64,000 nt of DNA from Sphingobacterium griseoflavum (GTDB lineage: Bacteria > Bacteroidota > Bacteroidia > Sphingobacteriales > Sphingobacteriaceae): NCBI RefSeq assembly GCF_014653155.1, contig NZ_BNAF01000017.1, positions 1 to 64,000 on the forward strand, in the 5' to 3' direction. Numbering within the stretch: position 1 is the stretch's first letter; each line of letters begins with the position of its first letter. A program made the translations under genes and the position numbers. Below the pieces are notes generated by a model, which saw only the letters and a list, made by a program, of their open reading frames with translations, ran no database searches and had not been told where the DNA came from. Positions 44,649-55,600 of this stretch are shown one piece after another.

Positions 44649-45776
44649 ATGAAAACAATAGCTGTATTTATTTGTGCCGTTGTGATGCTGCATACGCTGC
44701 AAGCGCAACACCTTACAACGAAAGCCGAGGTGTTGCATCAATTGCGTACCGCGAATGACTACTTTATGAAAAAATGGCCCGATCCGGCCAAACGCATTGT
44801 GACGAACAAGGAACGCCCTGCCAACATCTGGACACGGGGTGTTTATTATGAAGGTCTCTTGGCTTTTTACACGATTGATAAACAAAAGAAATATTATGAC
44901 TATGCTGTAGAATGGGGTGAAAAGCATGCTTGGAAACCCGTTCGCGGCGAAGTGTATACCCGGCATGCGGACAATCAGAACTGCGGGATGACATATATCG
45001 ATCTATACCGTATCGATCCGCAACCCGAACGTATAGCGGCGATAAAAATGAATATCGATTCATTGATCCGTAGTGGCCATATTCATGATTGGACTTGGAT
45101 AGATGCTATCCAGATGGCCATGCCGATATTCGTCAAGCTCGGCGTAACCTTTAAGGATACGACCTACTTTGACCATATGTACAAGATGTATCAGCACATC
45201 AAATATGTTGAAGGAGGGCATGGCCTATACAATCCGGAAGACCGGCTGTGGTGGCGCGATAAAGATTTTATTCCGCCCTACAAAGAACCCAATGGCGAGG
45301 ATTGCTACTGGTCGCGCGGAAACGGTTGGGTACTGGCCGCATTAGCGCTGGTACTACAAGAGCTGCCAACGTCGGATCCACACCACAGCGAATACCTGCA
45401 AGATTTTAAGCGTTTGGCGACAGCGGTACGGCCGCTCCAACGGGAGGACGGCTTTTGGAACGTCAGCTTGCATGATGCCCAGCACTACGCGGGAAAGGAA
45501 GCTTCGGGAACAGCACTATTCGTGTATGGAATGGCTTGGGGGGTCAATAACGGGATGCTCGATAAAGAAGCGTTTTTACCAAGCGTAGAGAAAGGTTGGG
45601 CGGCGTTAGCCAACGAGACTATACAGCCGTCAGGCTTTTTAAGTTATGTGCAATCCACTGGGAAAGAACCCAAAGATGGCCAGCCGGTAACGGCCGAGAA
45701 GATGCCCGACTTCGAGGATTATGGCTTGGGTTGTGTGCTGCTTGCGGGAACAGAGGTGTATAAAATGCTAAAATAA
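44649..45776 (+). CDS. GH105 unsaturated rhamnogalacturonyl hydrolase (second copy)
   Basis: 375 aa with a cleavable signal peptide (ending LQAQ, about 19). It shares long identical stretches with the GH105 at 25690-26856: HDWTWIDAIQMAMP (about 146-159), PNGEDCYWSRGNGWV, DGFWNVSLHDA and the C-terminal FEDYGLGC. This copy has no lipobox, so the pair may differ in location (free periplasmic against membrane-anchored). It removes unsaturated galacturonate from lyase products. Last gene of the third RG-I operon. Confidence 0.93.
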   Translation: MKTIAVFICAVVMLHTLQAQHLTTKAEVLHQLRTANDYFMKKWPDPAKRIVTNKERPANIWTRGVYYEGLLAFYTIDKQKKYYDYAVEWGEKHAWKPVRGEVYTRHADNQNCGMTYIDLYRIDPQPERIAAIKMNIDSLIRSGHIHDWTWIDAIQMAMPIFVKLGVTFKDTTYFDHMYKMYQHIKYVEGGHGLYNPEDRLWWRDKDFIPPYKEPNGEDCYWSRGNGWVLAALALVLQELPTSDPHHSEYLQDFKRLATAVRPLQREDGFWNVSLHDAQHYAGKEASGTALFVYGMAWGVNNGMLDKEAFLPSVEKGWAALANETIQPSGFLSYVQSTGKEPKDGQPVTAEKMPDFEDYGLGCVLLAGTEVYKMLK

Positions 45777-45842
45777 ACTTTCCCTCCACGAACCGAAAAA
45801 TTGGATCGCTACGATCTAGACCTATGGATGTATGCTAACAAG

Positions 45843-45860
45843 GCGGAACGTTTGTTCCGC
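45843..45860 (+). repeat. Perfect hairpin upstream of SusC-3
   Basis: GCGGAAC (45843-45849) and GTTCCGC (45854-45860) around a GTTT loop, 26 bases before the SusC start at 45887. No T run follows on either strand, so an operator or a leader hairpin is more likely than a terminator. Confidence 0.5.
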
Positions 45861-45886
45861 TAATTATAATACCAAAACTATATTTT

Positions 45887-48800
45887 ATGAGAAAATCGCA
45901 TCACAACAGTATGCTTAAAGGTTTTTTAATCTTGCTGTTTTTTATGGGGACGCTACCCCTAATCCGCGCGCAAAGCTTTCCCCTATCGGGAAAGGTGACC
46001 GATGAGCAGGATCGGCCTATTGAAGGTGTCAGCGTACAAGTAAAGGGACGGTCCGCCAGCACTCGTACAGACGCGACCGGAGTATTCACCTTAACTGTAG
46101 ATAACAACGCTGTATTGCAGTTCAGCTTTTTGGGATATGCCACAAAAGATATCACGGTGAGCAGTCGCGAACCACTTACCGTGAAATTGGCCAGCACAAA
46201 TAATGACCTAGATGAGGTTGTGGTCATTGGTTACGGTACATCGAGAAAGCGGGATCTAACAGGAGCTGTGGGCTCTATCAAGGCCGATGATATCCGAAAC
46301 CTACCCGTCACGACGGCCGCCCAAGCGATTACGGGTCGGGTTGCGGGCGTCAATGTAGTGACACAGAGTGGTGCCCCAGGTGCCGGTGTTAATATTTTGG
46401 TGCGCGGCGGAACTTCCATTACAGGTTCTACAAAGCCGCTGTATGTTGTAGATGGTTTTGTCATGGAAGATGCATTGATGAAAATCGATATCAACGACGT
46501 AGAGAACATCGACATTCTAAAAGATGCTTCGGCCACGGCAATTTATGGCGCCCGCGGCGCAAATGGTGTGGTGTTGATTACGACAAAATCCGGGAAATCT
46601 GGACGTACAACGGTCGACTACAATGCCTACGCTAGTTTCGAAGGCTTAAGTCGAAAGTTGGACATGCTTCAGGTGGAAGATTATGTAAAATACCAGTACG
46701 AATACCAAACATTGGCGGGACGGCAGCAGGACTATGCCAATATGTTTGGTGGAGATGTCAACGAGCCTGACTTCGCTACCGGCGCTTTCGAGCGTATTCG
46801 TCGCGACTATGGCACAAAGCCAGGGATCGATTGGCAAGAAGAGGTCTTTGGTGGGCAAACTATGCTGCAAGCACACAATATCAACATTTCCGGCGGAAGT
46901 GAAAAAACCAAACTGCTCCTTTCGTATAATAACACAAGCCAAGACGGAATTTTGGCAAAATCTGGCTTTCGCCGAAACAGTGTGCGGGCAAAGGTAAATC
47001 ACCAGTTGCGAAAAGGGGTTAATGTAGACTTTAATTCGCTATTTCAAGATGCAAACACCCAAGGCGGTGGCTCACTGAATGGGATGTTGAAGATGTCGCT
47101 TCTGCAACCGGTGACTGGTGGGGCGCGCTTTACTAATGAGCAGTTGTTGTATACCGATATTGCTGAAGAATTGCAGCTCATCAATTCGCAATATGATGTG
47201 TACAATCCAATCATTATGAACGATGCGCTCAATCGGGCCAAAGCGGCTCGGTTAGCAAACATCAATGTGGGCCTAACGGCCAATTTCTTAGAAGACTTTA
47301 CCTTCCGAACATCGGGATCCTACCAATGGGGGCAAACGCGTACCGACTTTTGGGACGACGGAAGAACCATAAATGCACGCAATAACAAAGGCCCTTTTGG
47401 ATCTATTAAAAATGCAGAGGGCTTTGAATGGCAGTGGACGAATACGTTATCATGGCTGAAGGATTTCGGTAAGCATCACATCAATTTGTTGGGCGGTCAC
47501 GAAGTAAGGTATGAAGAAAGTCAGTCTTTGGCACATCAATACTATGAATTTCCCAGCAGTAATTTCGGTTTGAAAGATGTTAGTTTGGCCGGCCGAACGG
47601 AAAGGGGAGACTCGGAAGCTGTACGATATGGTCTTGTCTCTGGATTCTTTCGAGCAATTTACAATTATGACGATCGCTATCTTTTTACCGCTACGATGCG
47701 GGCTGATGGTGTGTCTACATTTAAGGAAGGGAATAAATGGGGAGCCTTTCCTTCTGCTTCGGCAGCCTGGAATATCCACAACGAGTCCTTTTTAAAAGAT
47801 TCAGAATTCGTGAATCAACTCAAATTGCGAGTGGGGTATGGTACGACAGGCAACGACAAGATTGGCAACACACGTTATGCGACGCTCTATGGGTCTACCG
47901 TTGCGGCTATGGGGAATACGACTCTTGTCGGTGTAAAACCAAGCTCTACACTGGGAAACCCGCTTTTGGTATGGGAGAAAACGCAAACCACGAATATCGC
48001 TTTTGACTTGTCTCTCTTCAACAGTCGGGTGAATGTTACGACCGATTTCTACAACAATGAATCTAAGAATTTGTTGCTGGAGGTCAACATCCCCACGTCC
48101 ACCGGATATAGCAAGCAGTTTCAGAATATAGCCGAGCTGCGAAACCGCGGTGTCGAGTTCTCCGTGAATACGCTAAATGTCCGTACTAACAATTTTCAAT
48201 GGAAAACAGCACTCAATTTAACATTCAACCGCTCCAAGGTAAAAAGCCTTTATGGGAGTGGTGGCAACGATTATATGATCAATTCATATGAATCCCGAAT
48301 TAACTTTTACACGCAAGTGGATGGTCCCGTCAGTACCTTTTATGGATATAAGTATGACGGGGTATACACGACCAACGACTTCACACAACAAGCCGACGGA
48401 AGCTATTTGCTCAATGACGGTGTAGCTTCGTTAAAAGGGAAAAACAGGGCCACGATTAAGCCGGGAGATGTAAAGTATCTTGCTGTAGCGGGAGAGACAG
48501 ATGCGAATGGCAATCCCGTTTGGTCGACCAACGACCGAACAGAAATTGGAAGTCCTGAGCCGAAATTCTTTGGGGGGTTCAACAACGAGTTTATCTACAA
48601 GGGATTTGATCTAAGCGTGTTCTTAAATTTCGCGTACGGAAACAAAGCCTTCAATATGAATACACAACGATTTATGGGCCCCTATCTCCCTAATCAAAAT
48701 TCGTTAGGGCAGATGGCGGATCGCTTCACCTTGATAGATCCTGCTACGGGAGCAGAAACAACCGATTTGGGTCGCCTTGCCGAGTTAAATCCAAACCAGC

Positions 48801-49123
48801 AGGATAAAAAACAAATTTGGAGCTTAAACGCCACAAACAACATTGCCATTTCTGATCCCTTGGATTACTACCTGGAGAACGCATCATTCTTACGGGTGAA
48901 CAATATAACAATCGGCTACACGCTACCTGCTAACCTGGCCCAAAAGCTATTTGTACAACGCTTTCGGGTGTACTTCACCTTAAATAATATACATACGTTT
49001 ACCAACTATACAGGCTACGACCCCGAAGTATCGGCCACCGACGCGATTTTGACTCGGGGCGTCGATAACTCGGCATACCCACGCACAAAAAGCGTAGTAG
49101 CTGGTGTCAACTTAACTTTTTAA
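45887..49123 (+). CDS. SusC/RagA TonB-linked outer-membrane transporter (RG-I locus, pair 3)
   Basis: 1078 aa. Signal peptide ending near IRAQ (about 29), carboxypeptidase-regulatory-like domain (about 33-110), TonB box LDEVVVIGYGTSRKRD (about 112), plug (about 130-245, KDASATAIYGARGANGVVLI) and beta-barrel ending in NLTF. No STN domain. It pairs with the SusD 10 bp downstream and precedes a GH105 gene, so its cargo is probably an unsaturated RG-I oligosaccharide. It may be expressed on its own from the 110-bp gap that holds the 45843 hairpin. Confidence 0.95.
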   Translation: MRKSHHNSMLKGFLILLFFMGTLPLIRAQSFPLSGKVTDEQDRPIEGVSVQVKGRSASTRTDATGVFTLTVDNNAVLQFSFLGYATKDITVSSREPLTVKLASTNNDLDEVVVIGYGTSRKRDLTGAVGSIKADDIRNLPVTTAAQAITGRVAGVNVVTQSGAPGAGVNILVRGGTSITGSTKPLYVVDGFVMEDALMKIDINDVENIDILKDASATAIYGARGANGVVLITTKSGKSGRTTVDYNAYASFEGLSRKLDMLQVEDYVKYQYEYQTLAGRQQDYANMFGGDVNEPDFATGAFERIRRDYGTKPGIDWQEEVFGGQTMLQAHNINISGGSEKTKLLLSYNNTSQDGILAKSGFRRNSVRAKVNHQLRKGVNVDFNSLFQDANTQGGGSLNGMLKMSLLQPVTGGARFTNEQLLYTDIAEELQLINSQYDVYNPIIMNDALNRAKAARLANINVGLTANFLEDFTFRTSGSYQWGQTRTDFWDDGRTINARNNKGPFGSIKNAEGFEWQWTNTLSWLKDFGKHHINLLGGHEVRYEESQSLAHQYYEFPSSNFGLKDVSLAGRTERGDSEAVRYGLVSGFFRAIYNYDDRYLFTATMRADGVSTFKEGNKWGAFPSASAAWNIHNESFLKDSEFVNQLKLRVGYGTTGNDKIGNTRYATLYGSTVAAMGNTTLVGVKPSSTLGNPLLVWEKTQTTNIAFDLSLFNSRVNVTTDFYNNESKNLLLEVNIPTSTGYSKQFQNIAELRNRGVEFSVNTLNVRTNNFQWKTALNLTFNRSKVKSLYGSGGNDYMINSYESRINFYTQVDGPVSTFYGYKYDGVYTTNDFTQQADGSYLLNDGVASLKGKNRATIKPGDVKYLAVAGETDANGNPVWSTNDRTEIGSPEPKFFGGFNNEFIYKGFDLSVFLNFAYGNKAFNMNTQRFMGPYLPNQNSLGQMADRFTLIDPATGAETTDLGRLAELNPNQQDKKQIWSLNATNNIAISDPLDYYLENASFLRVNNITIGYTLPANLAQKLFVQRFRVYFTLNNIHTFTNYTGYDPEVSATDAILTRGVDNSAYPRTKSVVAGVNLTF

Positions 49124-49133
49124 TTGAGAACCC

Positions 49134-50945
49134 ATGAAAAAATATATGTTATGTATCACGTGTTCACTGTCACTTTTGATCGTGTCATCGTGTAAAGATT
49201 GGTTAGAGCTACCGTCAGAAAAAGATTTTGATAGCTCGACCATTTTCGAAGAGGTGGGAAAAGTAGAAATGGCGGTTCTTGGTGCCTATACCAGCACGTT
49301 CAATTCAGAACTATACTATCAATTTGGTATGGGGACCGATGAATGTTTCTCTACAGAAGGCGAAACAAATTCGAAAAATCAAGTTTCCAACTATGTCTAT
49401 AACCCAGCAACAAGCCCGTCGTCAACCTATACAGCGATGTACGCCGGTGTCGAACAGGCAAATGTCCTGATTAAGAACATCCCCTTGATGACGGGTGTTT
49501 CAGAGGCAGATCAAGCGAAGTTAGATATGTTGCTTGGCGAAGCTTATGCTATTCGTGCTAAAAACATGCTGAACGTTATGCGTTTTTTTGGCGATGTTCC
49601 TTATCCGCGCGTACCCGTTATTGATATGCCGAGTTTTTCTTCTTCACGCGTGAATCGAGATACCATTATCGACGGTTGTGTGGAGGACTTGCAAATGGCC
49701 ATTCAGCTTTTACCTTGGAAAAGCGAATCCGGACTGCCAACCGAACGCATCTCGAAAAATGCAGCCTACGGCTTATTAGCCCGGATGGCATTATATGGTG
49801 CGGGTTATTCCCTGCGCTGGGATTTAAATTCCTACTCGCCTTCTAGCGTGCAGCTAGCAAAAAGACCCGACGCAGCAAGAATCCAAGAACTTTTTCAAAT
49901 AGCTCGCGACGCTTGCAAGGCCGTCGTTGATAGGGGAGAGAATGCCCTCATTGATTATGAAACAATCTTTCGCGATGTGATCAACGGGCGGTACAACCAG
50001 GAATCTATGTTGGAGTATGGACAAAAGGGGATCGATCGTAATGATGCCCAGGTGGGGTACACGAATGGCATCTTTTCACACACGCAGTCTTTTTATCTGA
50101 AAGCCCAACCTGCAATGGCAGCTCTGCCTACCTATTATTTCGAATTCCAACCGGATGATAGCCGTAGGGATGTAACGATTGCCAGTTATGCCATTACAGC
50201 AGATAGCAAACACCAAATGAATACGTATGCCAGCAATACGATTGGCAAGTTTCGGGTAAATTGGAAAGCAGAACTGGGACCTGCCGTGAATCGTCGGGAT
50301 ATAAACTGGATAGAACTCCGATATGCAGACATCTTGCTGATGTATGCGGAAGCTGAAAATGAACTGAATGCTGGTCCCACAACCATAGCGAAGACGCTTT
50401 TAGAAGAAGTTAGGTTACGCGCTTTTAAAGGCGACCGGTCGAAAATAGGAAGTACGCCGGGAGACTATAACGGCTTTCGAAATGCTTTGATCCAAGAGCG
50501 TAAACTGGAATTAGGTTTTGAAGGCTGGCGTCGGACAGACTTAATTCGTTGGGGCATTCTTTTTGAAAAATTGACAGCCACCAAACAGGAAATTTTGGAT
50601 CTTGCGAATCGCAGCGGTAAGTATGCGAATGTGGATCGTTTCAGAGCCTACAAAAAGACGGATGCTAGGGTGTTTAATGACCCTACAGTTGCCCTACCTT
50701 TTATCGGATTTAAAGCAGAACCCAGCATGGCAGAGAGAGCCAGCTTGGAAGCGGAAGGGTACACGATTTTGGATATGTATAGCTCCACATCTGCTTTTTT
50801 TGCCAATACTTTTGCCGCTAACTCGGTGTGGGTCAGAAATATCTACCGAGGGCTGGAGAAAAATAAAGTGGAGTTATTCCCTTTAAGTACCGCGACCATT
50901 GATAATAATCCTGGCTTGCGTGGGCAGCAACATCCGCTGTATTAA
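49134..50945 (+). CDS. RagB/SusD nutrient-binding lipoprotein (RG-I locus, pair 3)
   Basis: 603 aa with a lipobox (LIVSSCKDWLELPSE, Cys at about 20). It shows the SusD start LPSEKDFDSSTIFE, AYAIRAKNMLNVMRFFGDVPYP and the conserved C-terminal block ERKLELGFEGWRRTDLIRWG. It binds oligosaccharide at the cell surface with SusC-3. Longer than SusD-2 by about 100 residues, mostly in loops that usually shape the ligand site. Confidence 0.95.
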   Translation: MKKYMLCITCSLSLLIVSSCKDWLELPSEKDFDSSTIFEEVGKVEMAVLGAYTSTFNSELYYQFGMGTDECFSTEGETNSKNQVSNYVYNPATSPSSTYTAMYAGVEQANVLIKNIPLMTGVSEADQAKLDMLLGEAYAIRAKNMLNVMRFFGDVPYPRVPVIDMPSFSSSRVNRDTIIDGCVEDLQMAIQLLPWKSESGLPTERISKNAAYGLLARMALYGAGYSLRWDLNSYSPSSVQLAKRPDAARIQELFQIARDACKAVVDRGENALIDYETIFRDVINGRYNQESMLEYGQKGIDRNDAQVGYTNGIFSHTQSFYLKAQPAMAALPTYYFEFQPDDSRRDVTIASYAITADSKHQMNTYASNTIGKFRVNWKAELGPAVNRRDINWIELRYADILLMYAEAENELNAGPTTIAKTLLEEVRLRAFKGDRSKIGSTPGDYNGFRNALIQERKLELGFEGWRRTDLIRWGILFEKLTATKQEILDLANRSGKYANVDRFRAYKKTDARVFNDPTVALPFIGFKAEPSMAERASLEAEGYTILDMYSSTSAFFANTFAANSVWVRNIYRGLEKNKVELFPLSTATIDNNPGLRGQQHPLY

Positions 50946-51001
50946 AAACTAGTTCAACAACGGTTAGCTCGCTATAACGAACAAGTGAATAAAATTTACC
51001 T

Positions 51002-52174
51002 ATGCGAATAAATAAAAATGCAATATACATACTATGGCTGATGATTTTTTCGGCACTGTGCGTTCGCGCGCAACCGGTCAAGTTTTACCAACAATTTGCA
51101 GATGCTGAAATACAGCGCTTTCCAGAAGCCTGGCAACTGGATCATGGTAAGCGCCTTTATTTTGGTTATGCACAAGGTCTAGGTTGTCTAGCCATGTTAA
51201 AGGTTTGGGAGAAAAGCAAGGAGCAGCGATACTTCGATTACGTGGAAGCCTGGGCAGACACGATGATTAACGAAAATGGTGACATCCATCTCTACAAAAT
51301 AGAAACGTACAACATCGATTATATCAATCCGGGAAAGATCCTATTCACCCTTTACGAAAAGACGGGCAAGATGAAATATAGACGGGCAATAGATAATTTG
51401 ATGGGTCAACTGAAGCATCATCCGCGCACGTTGGAGGGGGTGTATTGGCATAAGCTGATTTATCCCCATCAGATTTGGTTAGACGGAATCTATATGGGTG
51501 ATCCTTTTGTCGCCGCCTATGGAGAGTTTGTCGGCGATTCGACGTATTTTGACGATGTAATCAACCAAATATTGGTGACGGCAAAACATACGCGCGACAA
51601 AAAGACGGGATTATATTACCATGCTTGGGATGAGAGCAAGCAGCAGCGGTGGGCGGATAAGGAAACCGGACAGTCACCTAACTTTTGGGGCCGCAGCGTG
51701 GGGTGGTGGTTCATGGCTTTGGTTGACGTGCTCGATTTTATACCGTCACGGTATCCCAATCGCGAAAAATTAATTGCGCTGCTCGAAGACTTGGCGGAGA
51801 CCCTACCCCGCTATCAAGACGAGGAAGGCCTGTGGTGGCAGATTTTGGATAGATCTGGCGAAACCGGAAATTACCAAGAAGCGTCCGTGAATGCAATGTT
51901 TATGTATGCCTATGCCAAAGCTGCAAATGAAGGTTACATTGCTGAAAAATATAGAGCTATTGCAGAAAGGACTTGGCTCGGAATAAAAAAGAAATTACTT
52001 AAAATAGAACCCGATGGCCGCCTAACCTTGACGCAGTGTAATGCAGTGGCCGGCTTGGGCGGGAATCCATACCGCGACGGTAGCTATGCCTATTATATCA
52101 ACGAAAGGGTTCGCGAAAATGACAGTAAGGCCACTGGGCCTTTCATCATGGGGCTGCTCGAATTGGACAAGTAA
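51002..52174 (+). CDS. GH105 unsaturated glucuronyl/rhamnogalacturonyl hydrolase (divergent third copy)
   Basis: 390 aa with a signal peptide (ending CVRAQ, about 24). (alpha/alpha)6 barrel with the GH105 blocks HQIWLDGIYMGDPF (about 156-169, Asp expected to be catalytic), SPNFWGRSVGWWFMALVDVL and RDGSYAYYI. It is clearly more distant from the two near-identical GH105 enzymes in this locus and nearer the YesR/YteR core type, so it may prefer a different chain length or substitution. Follows SusD-3 by 56 bp and ends before a strong terminator. Confidence 0.92.
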   Translation: MRINKNAIYILWLMIFSALCVRAQPVKFYQQFADAEIQRFPEAWQLDHGKRLYFGYAQGLGCLAMLKVWEKSKEQRYFDYVEAWADTMINENGDIHLYKIETYNIDYINPGKILFTLYEKTGKMKYRRAIDNLMGQLKHHPRTLEGVYWHKLIYPHQIWLDGIYMGDPFVAAYGEFVGDSTYFDDVINQILVTAKHTRDKKTGLYYHAWDESKQQRWADKETGQSPNFWGRSVGWWFMALVDVLDFIPSRYPNREKLIALLEDLAETLPRYQDEEGLWWQILDRSGETGNYQEASVNAMFMYAYAKAANEGYIAEKYRAIAERTWLGIKKKLLKIEPDGRLTLTQCNAVAGLGGNPYRDGSYAYYINERVRENDSKATGPFIMGLLELDK

Positions 52175-52202
52175 GGCCGTACATAAATACGGGTATTTAA
52201 CG

Positions 52203-52248
52203 TGCCTCTTTTTCTATTTTAATATGTAGGAGAAGAGGCATTTTTTTT
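52203..52248 (+). terminator. Terminator closing the RG-I locus
   Basis: 8-bp stem (TGCCTCTT at 52203-52210, AAGAGGCA at 52233-52240) with a 22-base loop, followed by eight T residues. It starts 29 bases after the GH105 stop. Confidence 0.85.
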
Positions 52249-52358
52249 GGCGGGTATTGCTTGTTGTAAATGTACGGATGATGCTGTTGAAAAGCCGTTT
52301 TGAAGCCATTTTAGACTATTTTGAACCTAAATTAGACATTAAAATCTACTGTGCTCTC

Positions 52359-52366
52359 TATATTTG
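52359..52366 (+). promoter_or_regulatory. Candidate -7 box (TATATTTG) of SusCD-4
   Basis: Exact TAnnTTTG match 267 bases upstream of the SusC start. No good -33 box is at normal distance. If used, it makes a leader of about 260 bases. Confidence 0.45.
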
Positions 52367-52560
52367 CTGTTGTGATCATGACGCGCTAACGGCGTCGAGC
52401 TAGAGTATAAACCAAAAAGCTACGATAAGAACATTTACTGCATGCAAGTTGCGCCGAACAAGATTACGGTACGGTTTACAGTACCTCGCTAACAACCTTT
52501 TTTAACGAAAAAACAGAATCATCATGGGCACCATTTAAACAACAGAAAAAACGAGAAGGT

Positions 52561-52593
52561 CTATCGGCTGCCTCATTATATAGGCAGCTGTAG
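52561..52593 (+). repeat. Leader hairpin upstream of SusC-4
   Basis: GCTGCCT at 52567-52573 pairs with AGGCAGC at 52582-52588 over an 8-base loop, extended on the outside by CTA (52561-52563) and TAG (52591-52593). It ends 40 bases before the start codon and has no T run after it. Confidence 0.5.
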
Positions 52594-52633
52594 ATCGATG
52601 AAATGTTAACCAAGAATCAACAACCCAAAAACT

Positions 52634-55600
52634 ATGTTAAAAATCATTACAAAAACAACCTTCAAAGCATTTCTAATGCTTTTTTGCGCAATGCTTTCGG
52701 CTCTGCCAGGCTTTTCGCAGCAAACCACCATTAAGGGACAGGTCAAAGATGCGACAAATGCACAAGGACTTGGTGGCGTAACTGTTGTTGTCAAAGGTGG
52801 CACCACCAGTACACAGACGGCTGCAGATGGCACATTCACGCTAAGCGTCAACCGCGGGGCTGTGCTATTATTCACGTATGTAGGTTATGCCGAACGGGAG
52901 ATTACAGTAGAGCAGTCGGATAACTTAGATGTATTGCTAAGTCCGAGCGACAATATGCTCGAAGAACTAGTCGTGGTAGGTTATGGCTCGCAAAAGCGAT
53001 CCGATATCACGGGATCTGTAGCATCAGTTCCCAAGGAACGTCTTTCACGCCTCCCTGTTACCAACGTGATGCAGGCCATCCAAGGCTCGGTGTCCAATGT
53101 CAATATTACGCAGGCATCATCGGTACCAGGCGATGAGCCGTCAACGCTTATTCGAGGGCAAAATTCCATGAGTGCCAATACGGGCCCCTACTTTGTTGTG
53201 GATGGTATCCCCCTAACACGTACTGGAGGCTCGATCAATGACATCAATCCCAACGATATTGAATCGGTGGAAATTTTAAAGGACCCATCAGCCGTGGCGA
53301 TTTATGGGGTTAATGGATCCAATGGCGTCATTTTAATCACAACCAAAAGAGGGACAACCGGCAAGCCTACAATCCGTTATAGCGGCTATGGCGGAGTGGA
53401 AGAGGCCGCTCATATATTAACGCCTGTGTCGGGAGAGGAGTTGTTGAATCGTTATAAAGAATATGCGCGGATCAATAATTCGGCATTATATAATGGAGGT
53501 CCCGTACGTAATGAGTTTGAATACGATAACTACGTCAACGGAACCACCACCGATTGGTTTGACGCCGTCATGCAAACCGGCGTTATCCAAAATCACAACA
53601 TAGGCATATCGGGTGGTAGTGAAAATGCCCGTTACTTCATTTCAACGGACTACTTGGATCAAAAAGGTATCCTGAAAGGCTATAACTATAAGCGATACTC
53701 TTTCCGGGCAAACACGGATTTCACCGCAACCAAATACCTATCTGCAGGGACATCGACGTTTGTCGTTGCCCACAATAGAGATGGAGGACGCGCTAACTTA
53801 ATGCAGGCGGCCGCCATGAGTCCTTATGCACGAATGTACAACGACAACGGAAGCTTGACCCAGTTTCCAATGTATTCGGAGCAGCTTTGGAGTAATCCCC
53901 TCTTACCAACAACATTAAATCCAGAGAGAAGAGAGTTTAATGTAACATTAAACGGTTATGCGGAATTAAATTTCGGTCAAATATGGTCACCGTTGGCGGG
54001 ATTAAAATACAGATTTAACGGTGGATTCAGCTTTGTACCTAAGCGGACGAATGAATATGAAGGCGAATCGGTTTACAACTTTGCTGGATTTGGCCGAATA
54101 ACAAATAACGAATCGCAAACATACACCATTGAAAATATTCTGACCTACAACAAGGACTTCGGTTTGCACCATGTCGATTTTACAGGTTTATATGCGGCGA
54201 AAAGCCAATATTATCAAGAGGCTATTGCCACAGGAGAAATATTTCCAAATGATGCTTTGGGGTGGGGAAATCTAGGAGGAGCATCTACCCAAAAGGTATC
54301 ATCCCGAGCAAGTCTTTACCGATCACTTTCGCAAATGGCACGTGTCAATTATGGCTATGACAGTCGCTACATGTTAACCCTTACCGTTCGGCGCGACGGA
54401 GCTTCCCAGTTCGGTGAAAATTATAAATTTGGGACGTTTCCATCAGCTGCTGTGGCCTGGAATGTACATAACGAGACGTTCATGGAGCCTATCAAGAATA
54501 CGGTTAATAATCTGAAATGGCGAATATCCTACGGCGTTTCCGGCAACGAAGCTGTCCCGGTGAATGACGCGCTTGCATTGTTAGTATCCAATCCACTTAC
54601 GATGGGTGGGCAATCTAGCGCAGCAATCCGCTATCGAGCTCAAATGGGGAACGGTGATCTTCGATGGGAAAAAACTGCCGGATTCAATACGGGGGTTGAT
54701 TTTGGGCTGTGGAATAATCGGTTAACCGGTACGATCGATTTTTACCGAACACATACGCAAGATATGTTGTTGCGACAAAACCTGCCTCGTTTGACCGGCT
54801 TTGATTGGGTGTGGAGCAACCTTGGTAAACTCGAAAATACGGGTATTGATGTGACGCTTACCAGCAAAAATATCGCGAAAGGAAATTTCAGCTGGTCCAG
54901 CACCGTTGTTTTCGCGCATAACAAGAACAAGATTGTGGAGATATACGGCGATGGAAAAGATGATATTGCAAATCGGTGGTTTATTGGCCATCCCGTGGGT
55001 GTGATCTACGATTATACCAAGGTGGGTATCTGGCAAGAATCAGAAATTGCTGCTGGCGTTAATAAAGGATGGGATGAGCAAGCGGAAGCCGGAGCTGTAA
55101 AATTAGCGGATTTAAGCGGAGATGGTATCATTAATAACGATGATCGTAGAGTTTTAGGGCAAACGGCACCAAAATGGACAGCTGGTCTAACAAACACCTT
55201 TACCTACAAAGATTTTGGCCTGAACATCTTTGTCACGACCACACAGGGAGCCTTGCGTGACAATCCACAGATTAACGGTGCTTCCGATGAAATGGGCCGA
55301 CGCAGCACGCCAGCAGCCCTAGGTTACTGGACACCGGAAAATCAAAGTAACGAATGGCGCTCGCTGAGCAACCGATCGAATATCTACGGTTATCGCTTTC
55401 CGTCCAACGCTAGTTTTACGCGTCTGAAGGATGTGACGTTTAGCTATAACCTACCCAAGGCAGTTGCCAGCCGAATCGGCATTGGTGGGGTAACGGCATA
55501 CGCCAGCGGCCGTAACCTGTACACTTGGACCAATTGGCTGGGCTGGGATCCAGAGGCTAGAGACGTGCCACGCGGAAATTCAGTAGATGGCGTCGGAGAT

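Larger units (their letters stand above)
52249..52633 (+). other. Long structured leader region of SusCD-4
   Basis: About 385 bases without a gene. It contains a -7-like box at 52359-52366. The predicted leader of about 260 bases holds a small GACGC/GCGTC hairpin near 52380-52396, a GGTAC/GTACC hairpin near 52470-52487 with a T6 tract about 10 bases on, and a stronger hairpin at 52561-52593. Such a long leader suggests control at the RNA level, but no known riboswitch class was recognised. Confidence 0.5.
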
